DNA of 64,000 nucleotides from positions 1-64,000 of the forward strand of contig NZ_UFQB01000007.1 of the NCBI RefSeq assembly GCF_900496965.1, written 5' to 3'. The position numbers were made by a program, and so were the translations under genes. The first letter of the stretch is position 1, and each line of letters begins with the position of its first letter. The notes under the pieces are model-generated. The model made no database searches and was not told where the DNA came from. It saw only the letters and a program-made list of their open reading frames with translations. This document shows, piece after piece, positions 35,592-44,455 of the stretch. Source of the stretch: Achromobacter agilis (GTDB lineage: Bacteria > Pseudomonadota > Gammaproteobacteria > Burkholderiales > Burkholderiaceae_B).

Positions 35592-36590
35592 TTATTCGGC
35601 CGCCAGTTCGGGCTTGGAACGTTCCGAGCGGGTTTTCCACAGCGAGAACACCACGCCGCCCGCGATCAGGCCGAACGTCACCGACAGGGACACGGCGGCC
35701 GGCACCTTGCCGATGAAGCCCACCAGGAATATCTTGGTGCCGATGAAGACCAGCACCAGGGCCAGCGCGTACTTCAGGTAGTGGAAGCGATGGATCATCG
35801 CCGCCAGCGCGAAATACAGCGCGCGCAGGCCCAGAATGGCGAAAATATTACTGGTGTAGACGATGAACGGATCGGTGGTGATCGCGAAGATCGCGGGCAC
35901 CGAGTCCACTGCGAACAGCAGGTCCACGAATTCGATCAGCACCAGCGCGAGCAGCAGCGGCGTGGCCCAGCGCACCGTCTTGGACGTCGCGGGGTCCGCT
36001 TCGCGCACCCAGAACGCATTGCCGCGCAAGCCGTCCGTCACCCGCATGTGGCGCTTCAGGAACTTGAGAATGGGATTGGACGCGATATCGGGCGTCTGGT
36101 CCGCAATCATCCACATCTTGATGCCGGTGAACACGAGGAACGCCCCGAACACATACAACAGCCAGCCGAAATTGCTGACCAGCGCGGCGCCCAGGCCGAT
36201 CATGATGGCGCGCAGCACGATCACGCCGAGAATGCCCCAGAACAGCACGCGATGCTGGTACACGCGCGGAATCGCGAAAAAGCTGAAGATCAGCGCGATG
36301 ACGAAGACGTTGTCCATCGACAGCGACTTTTCGATCATGAAGCCGGTGTAGTACGCCATGCCGCTGGCCGCGCCCATCTGCCACCAGACCCAGGCGCCGA
36401 AGAGCAGCGCGGCGCTGATGTAGCCGGCGGAAAGCAGCAGGCTTTCGCGCACGCCGATCTCGCGGTCGTCCTTGTGCAGCACGCCCAGGTCGAAGGCCAA
36501 CAGCGTCACGACGATGCCCAGGAAGAGCAGCCAGCTCCAGGTGGGGGTGCCGAGGAAATCGGCAGCCAGGAAGGTCAATAAGGTTTCCAT
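35592..36590 (-). CDS. TerC/Alx-family membrane protein
   Basis: This 332-residue inner-membrane protein has about nine helices. The TerC signature includes acidic residues in helices: FDLGVLHKDDREIGVRESLL, FMIEKSLSMDNVFVIALIF and VLIEFVDLLFAVDSVPAIFAI. Family members (Alx, TerC) export Mn2+ or take part in metal/tellurite stress at the membrane. ATG 36590 has GGGA upstream. No yybP-ykoY-type leader fits in the 106-bp gap to the divergent NhaR-like gene. Confidence 0.92.
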   Translation of the reverse strand: METLLTFLAADFLGTPTWSWLLFLGIVVTLLAFDLGVLHKDDREIGVRESLLLSAGYISAALLFGAWVWWQMGAASGMAYYTGFMIEKSLSMDNVFVIALIFSFFAIPRVYQHRVLFWGILGVIVLRAIMIGLGAALVSNFGWLLYVFGAFLVFTGIKMWMIADQTPDIASNPILKFLKRHMRVTDGLRGNAFWVREADPATSKTVRWATPLLLALVLIEFVDLLFAVDSVPAIFAITTDPFIVYTSNIFAILGLRALYFALAAMIHRFHYLKYALALVLVFIGTKIFLVGFIGKVPAAVSLSVTFGLIAGGVVFSLWKTRSERSKPELAAE

Positions 36591-36696
36591 GATGTCCCGC
36601 TTGTGTTCGAAGGCCCTCATGATCCGGATCGGCCGGTGATGTAAAAATCAGCCTGAAATTGAGTTAAGGTTCGAAAAAACCGAAGTGAGCCGCGCC

Positions 36697-37590
36697 ATGC
36701 TGAACTACCGACATCTCTACTATTTCTGGATGGTCGCCAAGGAAGGTGGCTTTTCGCGCGCCGCCGAAAGGCTGGACATGGCCATCCAGACCATCAGCGC
36801 CCAGGTCCGCGAACTGGAAAAAAGCCTGGGCCATCAATTGCTCAAGCCGGCAGGCCGCGGCGTGGCGCTCACCGACGCCGGCGAAGCCGCCTTCGCCCGC
36901 GCCGAAGAAATCTTCCAGATCGGCCACGCGCTGCCCCAGGAAGTCCGCGCAGCCGCCACCAAGCCCGTCATGCGCCTGGCGGTCGGGCTGTCCGACGGCA
37001 TCTCGAAACTGGCGGTCCACGCCCTGCTCGGCCCGGTGCTGCACACGCCGGACCTGCGCCTGACCTGCCACGAAGGCGAGGTCCAGGAACTGCTGGGCGA
37101 ACTCGCCCAACACCACCTGGACCTGGTGCTGGCCGGCCAGGGCGCACCGGCCAACCCCAACCTGCGCCTGACCAGCGACCGCCTGGTCTCGTCGCCCGTG
37201 GACTGGTATGGCCCCGCCAAGTGGGTGCGCAAATCCGACGCGCGCGATTTTCCGCGCTGCCTGGAGCGCCTGCCCGTGCTGCTGCCCACCGGGCATTCTG
37301 TGTTGCGCCAGACGCTGGACCGCTGGTTCAGCGAACTGGGCATCCACCCCAACGTAGTCGGAGAATTCGAAGACAGCGCGCTCATGTCCGTATTCGCGGC
37401 CCGGGGGCTGGGCGTGTTCCCCCTGAGCCGGCTGGGCGGCGGCGACATCGGCCTGCTGCGCGGCCTGCGCCCCCTGGCCCGCTGCGATGACGTGCATGAG
37501 GAAATCCACGCGATCCGCAACCGGCGGGGGCAGCACCATCCGCTAGTCCAATCCGTGCTCATGCACGCGCAGACTTCGGTTTTTTCTTAA
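36697..37590 (+). CDS. nhaR: NhaR-like LysR regulator
   Basis: This 297-residue LysR regulator begins MLNYRHLYYFWMVAKEGGFS, the distinctive NhaR start. The HTH is at about residues 1-60 (RLDMAIQTISAQVRELEKSLG), then GRGVALTDAGEAAF. NhaR responds to Na+/Li+ and controls the NhaA antiporter in enterobacteria. No antiporter is adjacent here; the divergent TerC gene is the nearest candidate target. ATG 36697 is used; GTG 36685 would add four residues. Confidence 0.85.
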   Translation: MLNYRHLYYFWMVAKEGGFSRAAERLDMAIQTISAQVRELEKSLGHQLLKPAGRGVALTDAGEAAFARAEEIFQIGHALPQEVRAAATKPVMRLAVGLSDGISKLAVHALLGPVLHTPDLRLTCHEGEVQELLGELAQHHLDLVLAGQGAPANPNLRLTSDRLVSSPVDWYGPAKWVRKSDARDFPRCLERLPVLLPTGHSVLRQTLDRWFSELGIHPNVVGEFEDSALMSVFAARGLGVFPLSRLGGGDIGLLRGLRPLARCDDVHEEIHAIRNRRGQHHPLVQSVLMHAQTSVFS

Positions 37591-37672
37591 TGTTTGTCAC
37601 ACTAATTCTGGTTTTTCGGAAATAGAATCCGCTTTATCGTGGCCTTCCCTTGAATATCGGAGTACCACTTCA

Positions 37673-38071
37673 ATGAAAAAGATCATCTGGCTCGCCTTCG
37701 CCGTGCTTGCCGCACTCTGGACCGGGCTGGTGGCGCTGACGCTGCAATTGACCGACTGGGTCCTGTCCTCGGTTGCTTCCGCGCAAGTGCCGGGCGCCGC
37801 GCTCGACACCTCCCAGTGGGTCGCGCCCGCCTGGGCGGCCGCCTGGGTCGATCCCGCCTGGCTGCAGACCCTGCAATCCGGCCTGGTCTGGGCCGCGCAG
37901 GGCCTGAACCAGGTGCTGCCGATGGCCGGCAGCCTGGGCACCCTGATCGCGGTGCTGGGCTGGATCTTCTGGGGCTTCATCATCGCCGGCCTGCTCGTGC
38001 TGGCGCTGATCCTCCACTGGCTGGCCGGCAAGCGCGAGCAGGCCGAGGCCGCCGGCCGCCAAGTGGTGTAA
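37673..38071 (+). CDS. Small two-helix membrane protein, unknown
   Basis: This 132-residue protein has an N-terminal membrane helix (IIWLAFAVLAALWTGLVAL) and a C-terminal one (LIAVLGWIFWGFIIAGLLVLALIL). Between them is a Trp-rich amphipathic middle with repeated WVAPAW/AAAWVDPAW. It ends in a polar tail. ATG 37673 is preceded by CGGAG. The next gene, for a secreted protein, starts 51 bp downstream with a strong site, so the two may be co-transcribed. No family is recognised. Confidence 0.68.
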   Translation: MKKIIWLAFAVLAALWTGLVALTLQLTDWVLSSVASAQVPGAALDTSQWVAPAWAAAWVDPAWLQTLQSGLVWAAQGLNQVLPMAGSLGTLIAVLGWIFWGFIIAGLLVLALILHWLAGKREQAEAAGRQVV

Positions 38072-38122
38072 TAGGGCAGGCAACGCGGCAGCCCGGCGCG
38101 CTGCCCCTCAAAGGAGCCCGCC

Positions 38123-38740
38123 GTGCCCGTTGTCCATCTGCGTATCCTGCCCCTCATCCTGGCAGCCTCGAGCGCCGCCATGGCGAACGCCCAGGCCTCG
38201 CCCGCCTACGGCGTCGAGGTCTGCACGCTGACGGGCACCTCCGGGGAATACAGCGTCCGCGTGCGCAATACCGGGTCCGGGCCACTGGCCCGCGCCGACA
38301 TCGCCGGCGTCCGCCTGGATGCCGGCGGCCAGGCCGGCGAGCATCTCAGCGTCTCGCTCGCCGACATCCCCGCCGGCAAATACAAGACCGCGGTGCTCGG
38401 CCGCCACGGAGATTCCGTCGCGCTGGTCAGCATCGCAACCTATGTGTCCGTCCAAGGCGCCGAAACCCGGCAGGAAGACCTGTATGCCGGCAAGGTGGCG
38501 CACGTCTCGCCGGGCTCCGCCCTGCCCTACACCCTGGCGCCGCTGGCCGTGCGCGGCTGGACGGTGGCCTATGGCTCGAAGGCCGGCCCGAAGCTGGATG
38601 CCGGCAGCGCGGTGTTGCTGATCTATCCCGCCCGCCCGGGCAAGAAACCGGATGCCACCCGGCCGGAAGCCGGCCGCACGCCAGCCAACGTCGTGCCCCT
38701 GGCGCCCTGCCGCGCGCCGGCGGCCGGCAAGCGGCCCTGA
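38123..38740 (+). CDS. Secreted hypothetical protein, 205 residues
   Basis: GTG 38123 follows AAAGGAG. The product has a signal peptide (LRILPLILAASSAAMANAQA, cleavage near residue 25) and then a β-rich domain (YSVRVRNTGSGPLARADIAGV, HLSVSLADIPAGKYKTAVLG) like an immunoglobulin-type envelope fold. It ends in a Pro/Arg-rich tail. Cys residues near the start and end of the mature part could pair. Function unknown. Confidence 0.65.
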   Translation: MPVVHLRILPLILAASSAAMANAQASPAYGVEVCTLTGTSGEYSVRVRNTGSGPLARADIAGVRLDAGGQAGEHLSVSLADIPAGKYKTAVLGRHGDSVALVSIATYVSVQGAETRQEDLYAGKVAHVSPGSALPYTLAPLAVRGWTVAYGSKAGPKLDAGSAVLLIYPARPGKKPDATRPEAGRTPANVVPLAPCRAPAAGKRP

Positions 38741-38747
38741 AACACGC

Positions 38748-39149
38748 TCAGGCGCCGTGGAGCAGGTCGCGCTCGTTCAGCAGGGCATAGACGATTTCGG
38801 GACGGCTGTCGAAACTGCGCCGGATGGCGGCAGGAATGGCGGCCCGCGTCTTGCGGCACAACCCCGGCTGCTCGTCGAGCTGGATGGAAATACCGCGCGA
38901 GGTGCGCACCTCGTTGTCGCTGGGCGTGATCGTGATCACGATGCCCAGCTGCGCCTGGATGCGGCCCTGCATGGCCCTCAGGTCGTCCAGGCTGGCGAGG
39001 TTCTCCAGCCGGGCGACCAGGCGCCGCTCCTCTTCCCGGGTCAGCCGCAAGACGCGGAGGTCCGCGACCGGATCGGCCAGCAGCCGCTCGCGGTCGCACA
39101 CACAGGCGCCCGGCGGGCATTCTTGGCGAATGGGAAACGGAAGGTTCAT
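38748..39149 (-). CDS. Hypothetical protein with N-terminal Cys cluster
   Basis: This 133-residue cytoplasmic protein starts MNLPFPIRQECPPGACVCDRE. Three Cys in nine residues (CPPGACVC) could bind zinc or an iron-sulfur cluster. A helical middle follows (EEERRLVARLENLASLDDLRAMQGRIQAQL), then a β-strand/helix end with RPEIVYALLNERDL. The ATG at 39149 is used; a TTG 18 nt upstream is possible. The family was not recognised with confidence. Confidence 0.6.
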   Translation of the reverse strand: MNLPFPIRQECPPGACVCDRERLLADPVADLRVLRLTREEERRLVARLENLASLDDLRAMQGRIQAQLGIVITITPSDNEVRTSRGISIQLDEQPGLCRKTRAAIPAAIRRSFDSRPEIVYALLNERDLLHGA

Positions 39150-39292
39150 GGCGCGGGAGCGCTCCAATCAGTCTGGCCTCTCCTGGAATTCTACCCAGGA
39201 TCGCCCCGGCGGCCGCCTGCGGACCCCGCTCGTAAACCCGCGATAGGCTGCGGCATAATGCCCCGCATGTCTTCCGGCGCAAAGGACCGCAC

Positions 39293-39868
39293 GTGAAAGG
39301 AATACTGCTAGGAGCGGTGCTGGCAGCGCTTGGCCAAACGGCCTGCGCCCGCGACCACCCCTATGCCGTCGCCCCCGGCCTGTCCGCGGTGGTGACCGTG
39401 ACGGGACTGCAGGACGAACAGCGCCTGCTCGTGCGCGTGAACGACGGCCCGGAACGCGAAATCGCGCGGTTCGGTAGCGACGAGGAAGTCGACCAGTTCC
39501 AGGACGTGGACATAGACCACGACGGCTACCGGGATTTCGTCATCGGCCAGAGCGGCGGCGGTGCGCAGGTCATGTCGCGCATTTTCCTGTACCGCCCGCA
39601 AGACCGGGCTTTCCGCGAACTGCGGCACCCGGACAGCGCCTCCAGCCCCTGCCATGGCTTCGTCAATCCGGTTTTCGACGACACCCGGCCCGCGTTCGCC
39701 GTGGCGTGCCGCTATGCCGCGACCGACTATGGCTTCGAGGACTACACCGTGTGCCCGGATGGCACGGCGCAGGCGACCTCCTGGTCCCGGCGCAGCGGCG
39801 AGTCGACCACGCGGCTGCGCCCGCCCGCTCCGAAGGCCGGCACTTGCCGGACCGCAACGAAGAAATAG
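39293..39868 (+). CDS. Secreted protein with FG-GAP/XAC2610-like repeat
   Basis: GTG 39293 follows AAAGGA. The 191-residue product has a signal-like start (ILLGAVLAALGQTACA, with a Cys that may be a lipobox). Its domain has DVDIDHDGYRDFVIGQSGG, an acidic loop typical of calcium-binding FG-GAP/XAC2610-related proteins. Such proteins often face the periplasm. The acetylpolyamine amidohydrolase-like gene starts 63 bp downstream. Function unknown. Confidence 0.65.
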   Translation: MKGILLGAVLAALGQTACARDHPYAVAPGLSAVVTVTGLQDEQRLLVRVNDGPEREIARFGSDEEVDQFQDVDIDHDGYRDFVIGQSGGGAQVMSRIFLYRPQDRAFRELRHPDSASSPCHGFVNPVFDDTRPAFAVACRYAATDYGFEDYTVCPDGTAQATSWSRRSGESTTRLRPPAPKAGTCRTATKK

Positions 39869-39931
39869 CCGCCCGCCAGTAGTACAGTGGCGCTCCCGCC
39901 CTCAACCGCTACCGCCAAGGACACGTACGCC

Positions 39932-40975
39932 GTGCAGATCTTCCACAACCCCGTCCACGAGAAACATGCCGGCCGGCAGGAGATGTTCCGCGGCAAGCTG
40001 GTCCCCTGCCACGAAACACCAGCGCGCCTGGAGTACGTGCTGGAGGCGCTGCGGCAGCGCGGCATCGGGGACCTGCGCGCCCCATCGGCGGCGGACATCG
40101 CCCTGATCAAGCGCGTGCATACGCCGCGCTACGTGGATTTCCTCGCCAGCGCCTGGCAGGAATGGGTCGCGCTCGACCCGGCCAACGCCGGGCTCGACGT
40201 GCTTCCGTCGATCTGGCCGGTACGCGGTTTTCGCCACGATGTCGAACCCACCAATTTCGCGGCGCGCGTCGGGCTGTTTTCGTTCGACAGCGGCTGTCCG
40301 CTGACCGCCGGCACCTGGGAGGCCGCGCTTGCCGGCGCCGCCTGTGCCATCGACGCCGCGCGCGCGGTATCGGCCACGAGCGGCAAGCACGCCGCCATGG
40401 CGCTGACGCGCCCGCCCGGCCATCACGCCGGTCCTGACTTCTTCGGCGGCTATTGCTTCCTGAACAACGCCGCGCTGGCCGCCCAGGCGCTGCGCGAAGC
40501 CGGCGCCGCCCGCGTCGCCATCGTGGACGTCGATTATCACCATGGCAACGGCACGCAAAGCATCTTCTACGAACGCGCAGACGTGCTGACCGTCTCCGTG
40601 CATGGCGACCCGACCACCGAATACCCGTTCTACCTGGGCTACGCCGACGAGCGCGGCCAGGGCGCGGGAGCCGACTGCAACCTGAACCTGCCGCTGCCCG
40701 CCGGCACAGGCTTTGCCGACTGGACGCGGGCGCTGAAACAGGGCCTGGCCGCGGTCCGCGCCTTCAAGGCGGACGCGGTCGTGGTCGCGCTGGGGGTGGA
40801 CACTTATGAAGGCGACCCGATCTCCCGGTTCAAGCTCAAGAGCGCCGACTACCTGCAGGTCGGCCGCCTGCTGGCCGGCCTGGACCTGCCTGCGGTATTC
40901 ACCATGGAAGGCGGTTACGCGGTGGCGGACGTGGGCACCAACGTGGCGAACGTGCTGGAAGGCTACGCCGGCTGA
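39932..40975 (+). CDS. Histone-deacetylase-family acetylpolyamine amidohydrolase-like enzyme
   Basis: This 347-residue zinc deacetylase has RPPGHHAG (His164/165), GYCFLNNAA (174-182), and DVDYHHGNG with zinc ligands Asp201 and His203. The third ligand Asp290 is in GVDTYEGDP, and Tyr329 is in MEGGYA. Length and order match bacterial acetylpolyamine amidohydrolases, which remove acetyl groups from acetylated polyamines. GTG 39932 behind AAGGA gives the family's MQIFHN start; GTG 39887 is also in frame. It converges with a 13-nt overlap on the LysR gene. Polyamine use is the best guess. Confidence 0.88.
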   Translation: MQIFHNPVHEKHAGRQEMFRGKLVPCHETPARLEYVLEALRQRGIGDLRAPSAADIALIKRVHTPRYVDFLASAWQEWVALDPANAGLDVLPSIWPVRGFRHDVEPTNFAARVGLFSFDSGCPLTAGTWEAALAGAACAIDAARAVSATSGKHAAMALTRPPGHHAGPDFFGGYCFLNNAALAAQALREAGAARVAIVDVDYHHGNGTQSIFYERADVLTVSVHGDPTTEYPFYLGYADERGQGAGADCNLNLPLPAGTGFADWTRALKQGLAAVRAFKADAVVVALGVDTYEGDPISRFKLKSADYLQVGRLLAGLDLPAVFTMEGGYAVADVGTNVANVLEGYAG

Positions 40976-41862
40976 GCGGCCGTCCGCATCCGTTCCCATA
41001 GCGCTGCCACCGACGCGCGCGAGTCGGCCCGGTCCTTGAACGCAAGGATCGACACCTCGATGTCCCAGCCGCGGTTGGGCAGCGGCGCCAGGTCCGCCGC
41101 GGCCAGGCGCTGCAGCGCGCTGTCGGCCAGCCAGGCCACGCCCAGCTCCTGCGCGGCCATGTCGCCCAGCACGTCCGACATTTCGGCCTCGAACACGCGC
41201 ACGCCGTGCAGCGGCTCGGCCGCCGCTTCTATCGCGGCGTCGATCAGGCGGGCGAAATACACATTGGCCGAATACATCAGCAGCGGCACGGGCCTGGCCG
41301 CCGTGCCGGGCAAGTCCAGCCCCGTCCGCGCGATCAATGCGCGCGCGGCATACGGCCGTATCAGCTCGCGGCCCAGCGTCAGGCAGTCGTAGCGAGCCGG
41401 ATCGAGCGGCAGCGGCTGGGCCAGCTGATGGAAGCAGATGAGGAAATCCGCCGCGCCCGACGTGAACGCCGATACGGTGTCGTGCACATTGCCCGTCTGC
41501 AGGCTGCAGCTGAGCAGCTTGCCATCAGTCCATGCGCGCCACCATTTCGGCAGATGCGTGGTCGCCAGCGCATAGGACGTCGCCAGCCGCAGCTGATTCT
41601 GGGCAGGCACCCCCGCGATGCCGGCGCGCGCCTCGGCAAGCTGGTTGACCAGCTCTATCGCGGCATCGCGGAAGCGTTCGCCCGCCTCGGTGAGCTGGGT
41701 GGGAAACGCGGACCGGTCGATCAGGCGCGCGCCTACCCAGTTCTCCAGGCTCTGGATGCGTCGGCTGAACGCGGCCTGCGACAAATTGCGCGCCTCCGCC
41801 GCGCGCGTAAAGTTGCGCACTTCCGAAAGCGTGATGAAGTCCTGCAACCATCGGGTATCCAT
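40963..41862 (-). CDS. LysR regulator, DgdR-like
   Basis: This 299-residue LysR protein has an HTH at about residues 1-60 (WLQDFITLSEVRNFTRAAEARNLSQAAFSRRIQSLENWVGA), followed by the effector domain with NQLRLATSYALATTHLPKWW. It is divergent from a dialkylglycine-decarboxylase-like gene. In Burkholderia the gene dgdA is controlled by the LysR regulator DgdR, so the same pairing is likely. The gap contains a GCGCAT/ATGCGC dyad. An ATG much further upstream is in frame but gives an Arg-rich, non-LysR leader. Confidence 0.9.
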   Translation of the reverse strand: MDTRWLQDFITLSEVRNFTRAAEARNLSQAAFSRRIQSLENWVGARLIDRSAFPTQLTEAGERFRDAAIELVNQLAEARAGIAGVPAQNQLRLATSYALATTHLPKWWRAWTDGKLLSCSLQTGNVHDTVSAFTSGAADFLICFHQLAQPLPLDPARYDCLTLGRELIRPYAARALIARTGLDLPGTAARPVPLLMYSANVYFARLIDAAIEAAAEPLHGVRVFEAEMSDVLGDMAAQELGVAWLADSALQRLAAADLAPLPNRGWDIEVSILAFKDRADSRASVAALWERMRTAAQPA

Positions 41863-41879
41863 GGGGCTCCTTGCGTATT

Positions 41880-41896
41880 GCGCATCGGCCATGCGC
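41880..41896. promoter_or_regulatory. Dyad between LysR and DgdA-like genes
   Basis: GCGCAT-CGGCC-ATGCGC is a perfect 6-5-6 dyad in the 142-bp divergent gap, 18 bp from the LysR start. It is a candidate site for that regulator; no experimental support. Confidence 0.35.
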
Positions 41897-42004
41897 GCGA
41901 CGCATCGCCACGCATGCTTACTTCGCATTGGACGGCCTGCGCGCCCTGCCGGACACTGCCTCCGTCGGTTCCGCATTGGAGCCCACCCGCCACGGAGTGT
42001 AAAC

Positions 42005-43333
42005 ATGGAAAAAACCCTGCGCGACGCTGCCCGCGAGTATCTCGTCCGTTACGGCGGCGATACCTTCCCGAACCTGTTCACCTCCGCCAAGGGCGCGGTC
42101 GTGCGCGACGATACGGGCCGCGAGATCCTGGACTTCACCTCGGGCCAGATGTGCGCGACCATCGGCCACAATCACCCCGCCATCGTCGCCGCCGTGCATC
42201 GCGCGGGCGAAACCGCCTTCCATTTCTTCAGCGGCATGATTCCGGAAGCCGTGGCCCAGCTGGCGGCGACAGTGGCGCGCGACTGGATGCCCGCCGGGCT
42301 GACGAAGTCCATCTTCGTCAACACCGGGTCAGAGAGCAACGAAATCGCCCTGCGCATGGCCAAGATGCACAAGAGCGGATTCGAGATCCTGGCCATCGGC
42401 GGGTCCTGGCACGGCGTCACGAGCGGCGCGGGTTCGGTGTCGTACGCCAGCGACCGCAAGGGCTATGGCGTTCCGCCCGCCGGCGTATTCGTCATGCCCG
42501 AGCCCAACGCCTACCGCCCCTACATCACGGGCATGGATGCCGAGCAGTCCGCATTGGCCTGCCTGGAAATCGGCCTGAAGATGTTCGACATGGCCTCCGC
42601 CGGCAGGCCGGCCGCCATCATCGTCGAACCCGTCATCAGCGCGGGCGGCGTGCTGGTCCCGCCCAAGTCCTACATGCAGGCGCTGCGTGAGGCCGCCGAC
42701 GCGCGCGGCATGCTGCTGATCTTCGACGAAGCCCAGACCGCGTTCGGCCGCATCGGCTACCGCAGCGGCTCCGAGTACTTCGGCGTCACGCCCGACATCA
42801 TGAGCGTGTCCAAGACGCTGGGCGGCGGGCTGCCGCTGGCCGCGGCCATCACCACGCCCGCGATCGAACAGGACGTGCACGAGAAGGGTTTTACCTTCTA
42901 CACCAGCCACGTATCGGATCCGCTGCCGGCCACGGTGGGCCTGGCCGTGCTCGAAACCATCGAGCGCGAACACCTGATCGAACGGGCCCGCACCCAAGGC
43001 GACTACCTGCGCCGCGGCCTGCTCGAATTGCAGCAGCGCCACGAAGCCATCGGCGACGTGCGCGGCCTGGGCCTGCTGCTGGGCGTGGAGCTGGTGCAGG
43101 ACCGCGAAACGCGCCAGCCCTTTCATGAGCTGGGCGCCCTGACCACGCAGCGCTGCTTCGAGCTGGGCCTGTCGATGAACATCCGCCGCCGCCCGGAACG
43201 CGGCTCCGTCTGGCGGATCGCGCCGCCGCTGACGGTCAGCAACGCGGAAATCGACCGCGCCATCTCGATCCTGGACCAGGCCCTGACCGAAAGCCTGGAA
43301 AAAGTGTCGAAGCCGGCGGCGCGCGCCGCCTGA
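42005..43333 (+). CDS. dgdA: Class III aminotransferase, 2,2-dialkylglycine decarboxylase-like
   Basis: This 442-residue PLP enzyme has FDEAQTAFGRIG (PLP-ring Asp region), the Schiff-base Lys in SKTLGGGLPLAA, and GSWHGVTSGAGS. The N-terminal DFTSGQMCATIGHNHPAIV matches dialkylglycine decarboxylase, which decarboxylates 2-aminoisobutyrate and transaminates pyruvate. The divergent DgdR-like regulator supports this. ATG 42005 follows CGGAG. A related class III aminotransferase role cannot be excluded. A binding protein for amino acids is encoded downstream. Confidence 0.82.
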   Translation: MEKTLRDAAREYLVRYGGDTFPNLFTSAKGAVVRDDTGREILDFTSGQMCATIGHNHPAIVAAVHRAGETAFHFFSGMIPEAVAQLAATVARDWMPAGLTKSIFVNTGSESNEIALRMAKMHKSGFEILAIGGSWHGVTSGAGSVSYASDRKGYGVPPAGVFVMPEPNAYRPYITGMDAEQSALACLEIGLKMFDMASAGRPAAIIVEPVISAGGVLVPPKSYMQALREAADARGMLLIFDEAQTAFGRIGYRSGSEYFGVTPDIMSVSKTLGGGLPLAAAITTPAIEQDVHEKGFTFYTSHVSDPLPATVGLAVLETIEREHLIERARTQGDYLRRGLLELQQRHEAIGDVRGLGLLLGVELVQDRETRQPFHELGALTTQRCFELGLSMNIRRRPERGSVWRIAPPLTVSNAEIDRAISILDQALTESLEKVSKPAARAA

Positions 43334-43389
43334 TGCCTGTTCCATCAACCCATCCCGCGCCGGGCCCGCCCCGCCGCCAGGAGAACGAC

Positions 43390-44406
43390 ATGCCGCAACG
43401 CAAACTCGCCATCTGCGCCCTGGCGCTTGCCGCCGTATCCAGCCAGGCGCTCGCCGGCCCCACGCTCGACGCGGTCAAGAAACGGGGATACCTGCAATGC
43501 GGCGTCTCGACCGGCATCCAGGGCTTCTCCGCCCCGGACAGCAAAGGCGTCTGGCACGGGCTGGACGTGGACATGTGCCGCGCAATCGCGGCGGCCGTGT
43601 TCAACGATGCGACGAAATTCCGCCTGACGCCGCTTACGACGCAGGCGCGATTCACCGCGCTGCAGTCCGGCGAGGTTGACGTGCTGACACGCAACGTCAC
43701 GCCCACGATGGCGCGCGACACCACGCTGGGCCTGCTGAGCGTGGCGGTCAACTACTACGACAGCCAGGGCGTGATGGTGGCGCGCAAGCTGGGGATCAAG
43801 GCATTGAAGGAACTGGACGGCGCCACGATCTGCGTGCAGCCCGGCACCGTAACCGAACTCGACCTGGCCGACTGGTTCCGTTCCCGCTCGCTGCACTTCA
43901 AGCCGGTGGTCATCGAAAAATACGATGAAATCGTGCGGGCTTTTGCCGCCGGGCGCTGCGACGCCTTCACCTCCGACAAGTCGCAGCTGGCCGCCACGCG
44001 CATGACGCTGGAAAACCCCGGCAGCTATGAGATCCTGCAGGAAAACATTTCCAAGAGCCCGCTGGGCCCCATGGTGCGCCAGGGCGACGACAACTGGATC
44101 AACGTCGTGCGGTGGTCGTTCTACGCCATGCTGGAGGCCGAAGAGTTCGGCATTTCTTCCTCGAACGTCGACGCGCAGCTGAAGGTCAATAATCCCAACG
44201 TGCAGCGCATCCTGGGCGTCACGCCCGGCATGGGCCGCAACATGGGCGTGGACGACCGCTGGGCCTACAACATCGTCAAACAGGTGGGCAACTATGGCGA
44301 GAGCTATGAGCGCAACCTGGGCATGAGCAGCCCGATGCAACTGCCGCGCGCGCTGAACGCGCAATGGCGCGACGGCGGCTTGATGTACGGCTGGCCGGTG
44401 CGCTAG
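43390..44406 (+). CDS. Amino-acid ABC transporter binding protein (AapJ/BztA-like)
   Basis: This 338-residue periplasmic solute-binding protein has a signal peptide (about 1-20, ending QALA) followed by TLDAVKKRGYLQCGVSTGIQGFS. AapJ-type blocks follow: GLDVDMCRAIAAAVF, SGEVDVLTRNVTPTMARD, DGATICVQPGT and DKSQLAATRMTL. Aap/Bzt systems take up many L-amino acids. The permease and ATPase genes are absent here, so the protein is an orphan that may share another transporter. ATG 43390 follows CAGGAG, 56 bp after the aminotransferase gene. A strong terminator follows. Confidence 0.92.
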   Translation: MPQRKLAICALALAAVSSQALAGPTLDAVKKRGYLQCGVSTGIQGFSAPDSKGVWHGLDVDMCRAIAAAVFNDATKFRLTPLTTQARFTALQSGEVDVLTRNVTPTMARDTTLGLLSVAVNYYDSQGVMVARKLGIKALKELDGATICVQPGTVTELDLADWFRSRSLHFKPVVIEKYDEIVRAFAAGRCDAFTSDKSQLAATRMTLENPGSYEILQENISKSPLGPMVRQGDDNWINVVRWSFYAMLEAEEFGISSSNVDAQLKVNNPNVQRILGVTPGMGRNMGVDDRWAYNIVKQVGNYGESYERNLGMSSPMQLPRALNAQWRDGGLMYGWPVR

Positions 44407-44422
44407 CCGGCCGCCACGGCCG

Positions 44423-44455
44423 GGCCGCGCTGGCGGACAGCGCGGCCTTTTTTTT
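44423..44455. terminator. Rho-independent terminator
   Basis: GGCCGCGCT (44423-44431) and AGCGCGGCC (44439-44447) form a perfect 9-bp stem with a 7-nt loop, then eight T. It ends transcription of the dgdA-like/binding-protein unit. The T-run reaches the stop codon of the convergent transporter gene. Confidence 0.93.

Noticed and set aside
35592-36690. Manganese riboswitch (yybP-ykoY) before the TerC gene
   Set aside because: The gap to the divergent regulator is only about 106 bp and lacks the conserved two-helix core of that riboswitch.
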